The position numbers and the translations under genes are program-made. Shown piece by piece: positions 5,244-7,053 of a stretch of 7,053 nt of DNA. This DNA comes from Bacillota bacterium (GTDB lineage: Bacteria; Bacillota_B; Desulfitobacteriia; Desulfitobacteriales; Desulfitobacteriaceae). Location of the stretch: the NCBI GenBank assembly GCA_021779415.1, contig JAJYAS010000174.1, forward strand, positions 1 through 7,053, read 5' to 3'. Under the pieces are notes generated by a model, which did no database searches, had not been told where the DNA came from, and saw only the letters and a list, made by a program, of their open reading frames with translations. Every line of letters starts with the position of its first letter. The first letter of the stretch is position 1.

Positions 5244-5317
5244 TGGCAGGGGATGCAGGAGTCGAACCCGCATCAGCGGTTTTGGAGACCGCTGTTCTAC
5301 CATTAAACTAATCCCCT
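5244..5317 (-). tRNA. tRNA-Trp (anticodon CCA)
   Basis: A complete 74-nt cloverleaf can be folded on the - strand. The acceptor stem AGGGGAT/ATCCCCT is perfect, with discriminator G and an encoded CCA end (complement of TGG 5244-5246). The D arm is GTTT/GAAC. The anticodon stem GCGGT/ACCGC encloses loop CTCCAAA, giving anticodon CCA, which reads UGG tryptophan codons. The T arm GCGGG/CCTGC has one wobble and loop TTCGACT. It stands alone with its own promoter and terminator, not in a tRNA cluster. Confidence 0.96.
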
Positions 5318-5339
5318 AAGAATTTCAGCAACGAATTAG

Positions 5340-5368
5340 ATTATATCTGATAAAACGAAATGTGTCAA
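5340..5368 (-). promoter_or_regulatory. consensus sigma-A promoter of tRNA-Trp
   Basis: On the - strand TTGACA (complement of 5363-5368) and TATAAT (complement of 5340-5345) are both perfect and separated by exactly 17 bp. Transcription would start near 5333, leaving a short leader of about 16 nt before the mature tRNA at 5317. Confidence 0.93.
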
Positions 5369-5464
5369 TGAATATTTTTATGAAATTATATAAATATGGG
5401 ATATAGAAAGATGTTTGCAGGATTTTAGAGGAAAAGCCAGAATACACGAGTAATAAAAGTAGAT

Positions 5465-5473
5465 GGGGGGGGG
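5465..5473 (+). repeat. G9 homopolymer at the ribosome-binding site of the PHP gene
   Basis: Nine consecutive G end 5 nt before the TTG start at 5479, just where a Shine-Dalgarno site belongs, and no other purine-rich site is closer. GGGGG can pair with the anti-SD CCUCC with one wobble. An upstream ATG (5463-5465) runs into the tract; with eight G it would be in frame with the PHP gene, giving a start five codons upstream. Confidence 0.8.
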
Positions 5474-5478
5474 CGTTT

Positions 5479-6306
5479 TTGAGAATTGATCTACATGTTC
5501 ATACTCAAGAATCCGATGGTTCGCTTTCGGTTGAGGAGGTTGTTAACCTTGCCCATACCAGAAACGTTCGAATTTTAGCAATTACTGACCATGAGAGTAC
5601 TCAAGGAATAGCTGAGGCTGAACGTCTTGCGAAACCTTTAAATATTAAAATTATTCCGGGTGTGGAGTTACTCACCAGCTTTCAAGGTCAAGAGGTTCAT
5701 CTCCTAGGGTATTTCAAGAATGTTAATCATCCTGTTTTACAAGCTCGTTTGAAAGAACTACGAGAACAGAGAACCGCTTTGGCCATTGAAATGGTTGAAT
5801 GTCTAAAGAATGGGGGTCTTTCTTTAAACTGGCAAGATGTCGAGCGGGAAGTTGGTTCTCAAGGAGCAGTTAGTAAGGGACATATTATGAGGGCCATCTA
5901 TCATCAGAACAGTGGATATAGTCAGAAAAGCTGGCAAGACATAGCAGCATATTTTCGGCCAGGCGGGGTCGCTTATTTACCCTATCTAAAACATACCTTT
6001 CAAGACGCGGTGGATCTAATTTTTGCTTGCGGCGGGCTTCCTGTAGTAGCTCATCCAGGTCTTCAATCTGATCCGAAGATGGTTTTTGATTTATTGGCTT
6101 ATCGACTGATTGGACTTGAAGTGTATTATGGTTATTGGGAACGACAAACATCCCTAATCTCCTACTACTCGGCAATCGCAGACAAATATGCGCTTTTGGC
6201 TACTGGGGGGAGTGACTTTCATGGGCCTTTCGGACCGATACAACTGGGTCAAATGGATGTTCCCCTTGAAGCGGTTTATAAGTTGCAGAAATATATAGCT
6301 ACTTAA
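5479..6306 (+). CDS. PHP-domain metal-dependent phosphoesterase (YciV/TrpH-like)
   Basis: A 275-residue cytoplasmic protein of the PHP family (COG0613 type). Metal-binding residues appear in family order: H6 and H8 (DLHVHT), D13 (SDGS), H38 (TDHES), E63 (GVEL), H74 (VHLLGY), H135 (SKGHIMRA), H192 (VAHPG), and D246/H248 (GGSDFHG). This is the full trinuclear-site set, so the enzyme should be active. Characterised relatives are the 5'-3' exoribonuclease RNase AM of E. coli (YciV) and 3',5'-nucleotide bisphosphate phosphatases; which reaction applies here is not shown. The insert at about 85-160 corresponds to the small lid domain of the family. The start is TTG 5479, since DLHVHT must be at the N-terminus; no in-frame ATG lies upstream. 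It is divergent from tRNA-Trp, and the potassium channel gene follows 57 bp downstream. Confidence 0.9.
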   Translation: MRIDLHVHTQESDGSLSVEEVVNLAHTRNVRILAITDHESTQGIAEAERLAKPLNIKIIPGVELLTSFQGQEVHLLGYFKNVNHPVLQARLKELREQRTALAIEMVECLKNGGLSLNWQDVEREVGSQGAVSKGHIMRAIYHQNSGYSQKSWQDIAAYFRPGGVAYLPYLKHTFQDAVDLIFACGGLPVVAHPGLQSDPKMVFDLLAYRLIGLEVYYGYWERQTSLISYYSAIADKYALLATGGSDFHGPFGPIQLGQMDVPLEAVYKLQKYIAT

Positions 6307-6363
6307 AAATGCTCTTAACTTCATTTATCACAAATAATACACCTGACCGAAAGGGCTGATTTC

Positions 6364-7053
6364 TTGGACAAACGTATGAGGCTTGCCTTTTTAGCCTTAC
6401 TCGCAACCCTGATTTTTGGTACAGCTGGCTTAATGCTAACAGAACACTTCAGTTTCGCGCAAGCCTTTTATCTTACTGTGCAAACGATTACGACAGTGGG
6501 TTATGGAGATGTTGAAGTACACACTGAAGCCGGGCATAGGTTCCTTGTCCTTTTGATGATGGTCGGAGTTGGGGTAATGCTCTATTTTACTGGACTTATG
6601 ATGGCTTTTCTGGTCGAGGGCCAGTTGGCCGGTGTGTATGGGAGAAGAAAGATGAATAGAAAGATTGGGCAACTTAAAGAACATATCATCGTATGCGGAG
6701 CAGGACGTGTAGGAAGACAAGTTCTTAATCGGCTTCGCAAAGAAGGATTTCCATTTGTTGTTATCGAGCAACAAGAAGAACTCATAACTGAATTAATTGA
6801 AGAAGGGTTCTTAGTTATTCATAGTGATGCAACACAAGATGAAACCCTTAAAAAAGCCGGTATAGACAAAGCTAAAGGGCTTATCACTGCTTTGCCGGAG
6901 GATTCCTTAAATGTGTTTGTAACGTTAACAGCCAAAGGGCTTAATCCAGGAATTCAGGTAGTTGCTCGTATGGATAAGTTAGAGTCTGAGAAAAAATTAT
7001 TGCGCGCTGGTGCGGACAAAGTAATCTCTCCTGCTGTTCTCGGGGGATGGAGA
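6364..7053 (+). CDS. two-TM potassium channel with RCK/TrkA-N domain (3' end outside window)
   Basis: The frame is open to the right edge (230 codons visible). Domains in order: TM1 at about 6-26, pore helix and selectivity filter TTVGYGD at 43-49, TM2 at about 59-84 with candidate gating glycines 68 and 70, then a linker and an RCK domain with the Rossmann motif CGAGRVGRQV (111-120) and acidic E135 ending the second strand (VVIE), typical of NAD-binding TrkA-N domains. This is the MthK/Kch architecture: a membrane K+ channel gated by a cytoplasmic ligand such as NAD(H), Ca2+ or c-di-AMP; the ligand cannot be told here. The C-terminal TrkA-C domain, if present, lies beyond the window. I chose TTG 6364 because AAAGGG (6350-6355) is 8 nt upstream; ATG 6376 is in frame but 20 nt from that site. 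It may be co-transcribed with the PHP gene. Confidence 0.93.
   Translation, partial: MDKRMRLAFLALLATLIFGTAGLMLTEHFSFAQAFYLTVQTITTVGYGDVEVHTEAGHRFLVLLMMVGVGVMLYFTGLMMAFLVEGQLAGVYGRRKMNRKIGQLKEHIIVCGAGRVGRQVLNRLRKEGFPFVVIEQQEELITELIEEGFLVIHSDATQDETLKKAGIDKAKGLITALPEDSLNVFVTLTAKGLNPGIQVVARMDKLESEKKLLRAGADKVISPAVLGGWR

Noticed and set aside
6436..6785. Two - strand ORFs inside the channel gene.
   Set aside because: They are antisense shadows of the clearly coding potassium channel frame.

Overview
The window looks like chromosome of a low-to-moderate G+C anaerobic Firmicute. A Desulfosporosinus/Desulfitobacterium-like member of the Clostridia is my inference, from the mix of a DUF5714 protein, an MtrA-type corrinoid protein and a DUF3786 protein with a sigma-A promoter and Firmicute-style Shine-Dalgarno sites. 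No species can be assigned from the sequence alone.

Left block (1-2410, + strand): the 3' part of a DUF5714 gene, cut by the window edge. Next comes an MtrA-like gene (homologue of tetrahydromethanopterin S-methyltransferase subunit A) with a cysteine-rich N-terminal extension, broken into two reading frames by a +1-type frameshift near 1043-1047. After a 221-bp hairpin-containing spacer there is a DUF3786 gene. All three point the same way and plausibly form a corrinoid/one-carbon or iron-sulfur related cluster, but the cluster's function is not known to me.

Middle block (2411-4280): six tandem copies of the pentamer ATTGT directly follow the DUF3786 stop codon. A convergent, visibly A+T-richer codA (cytosine deaminase) lies on the - strand with no permease gene beside it. 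Upstream of codA is about 480 bp without a confident gene. It holds a strong imperfect inverted repeat and a possible small Gly/Met-rich protein interrupted at a run of seven C.

Right block (4281-7053): a DUF1456 (YehS-like) gene on + with an extended -10 promoter and a downstream hairpin; about 430 bp of non-coding DNA with two diverged copies of a roughly 55-bp element; a tRNA-Trp gene on - with a perfect TTGACA-17-TATAAT promoter and a good terminator; a divergently placed PHP-domain phosphoesterase gene whose ribosome-binding region is a run of nine G; and a two-transmembrane potassium channel with an RCK/TrkA-N domain that runs off the right edge.

The most notable points are the split MtrA-like gene and its uncharacterised neighbours, and the several simple-sequence tracts (G9, C7, ATTGT x6) at places where a length change would alter expression or reading frame. 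Sequencing error is a live alternative for the frameshift-type observations.
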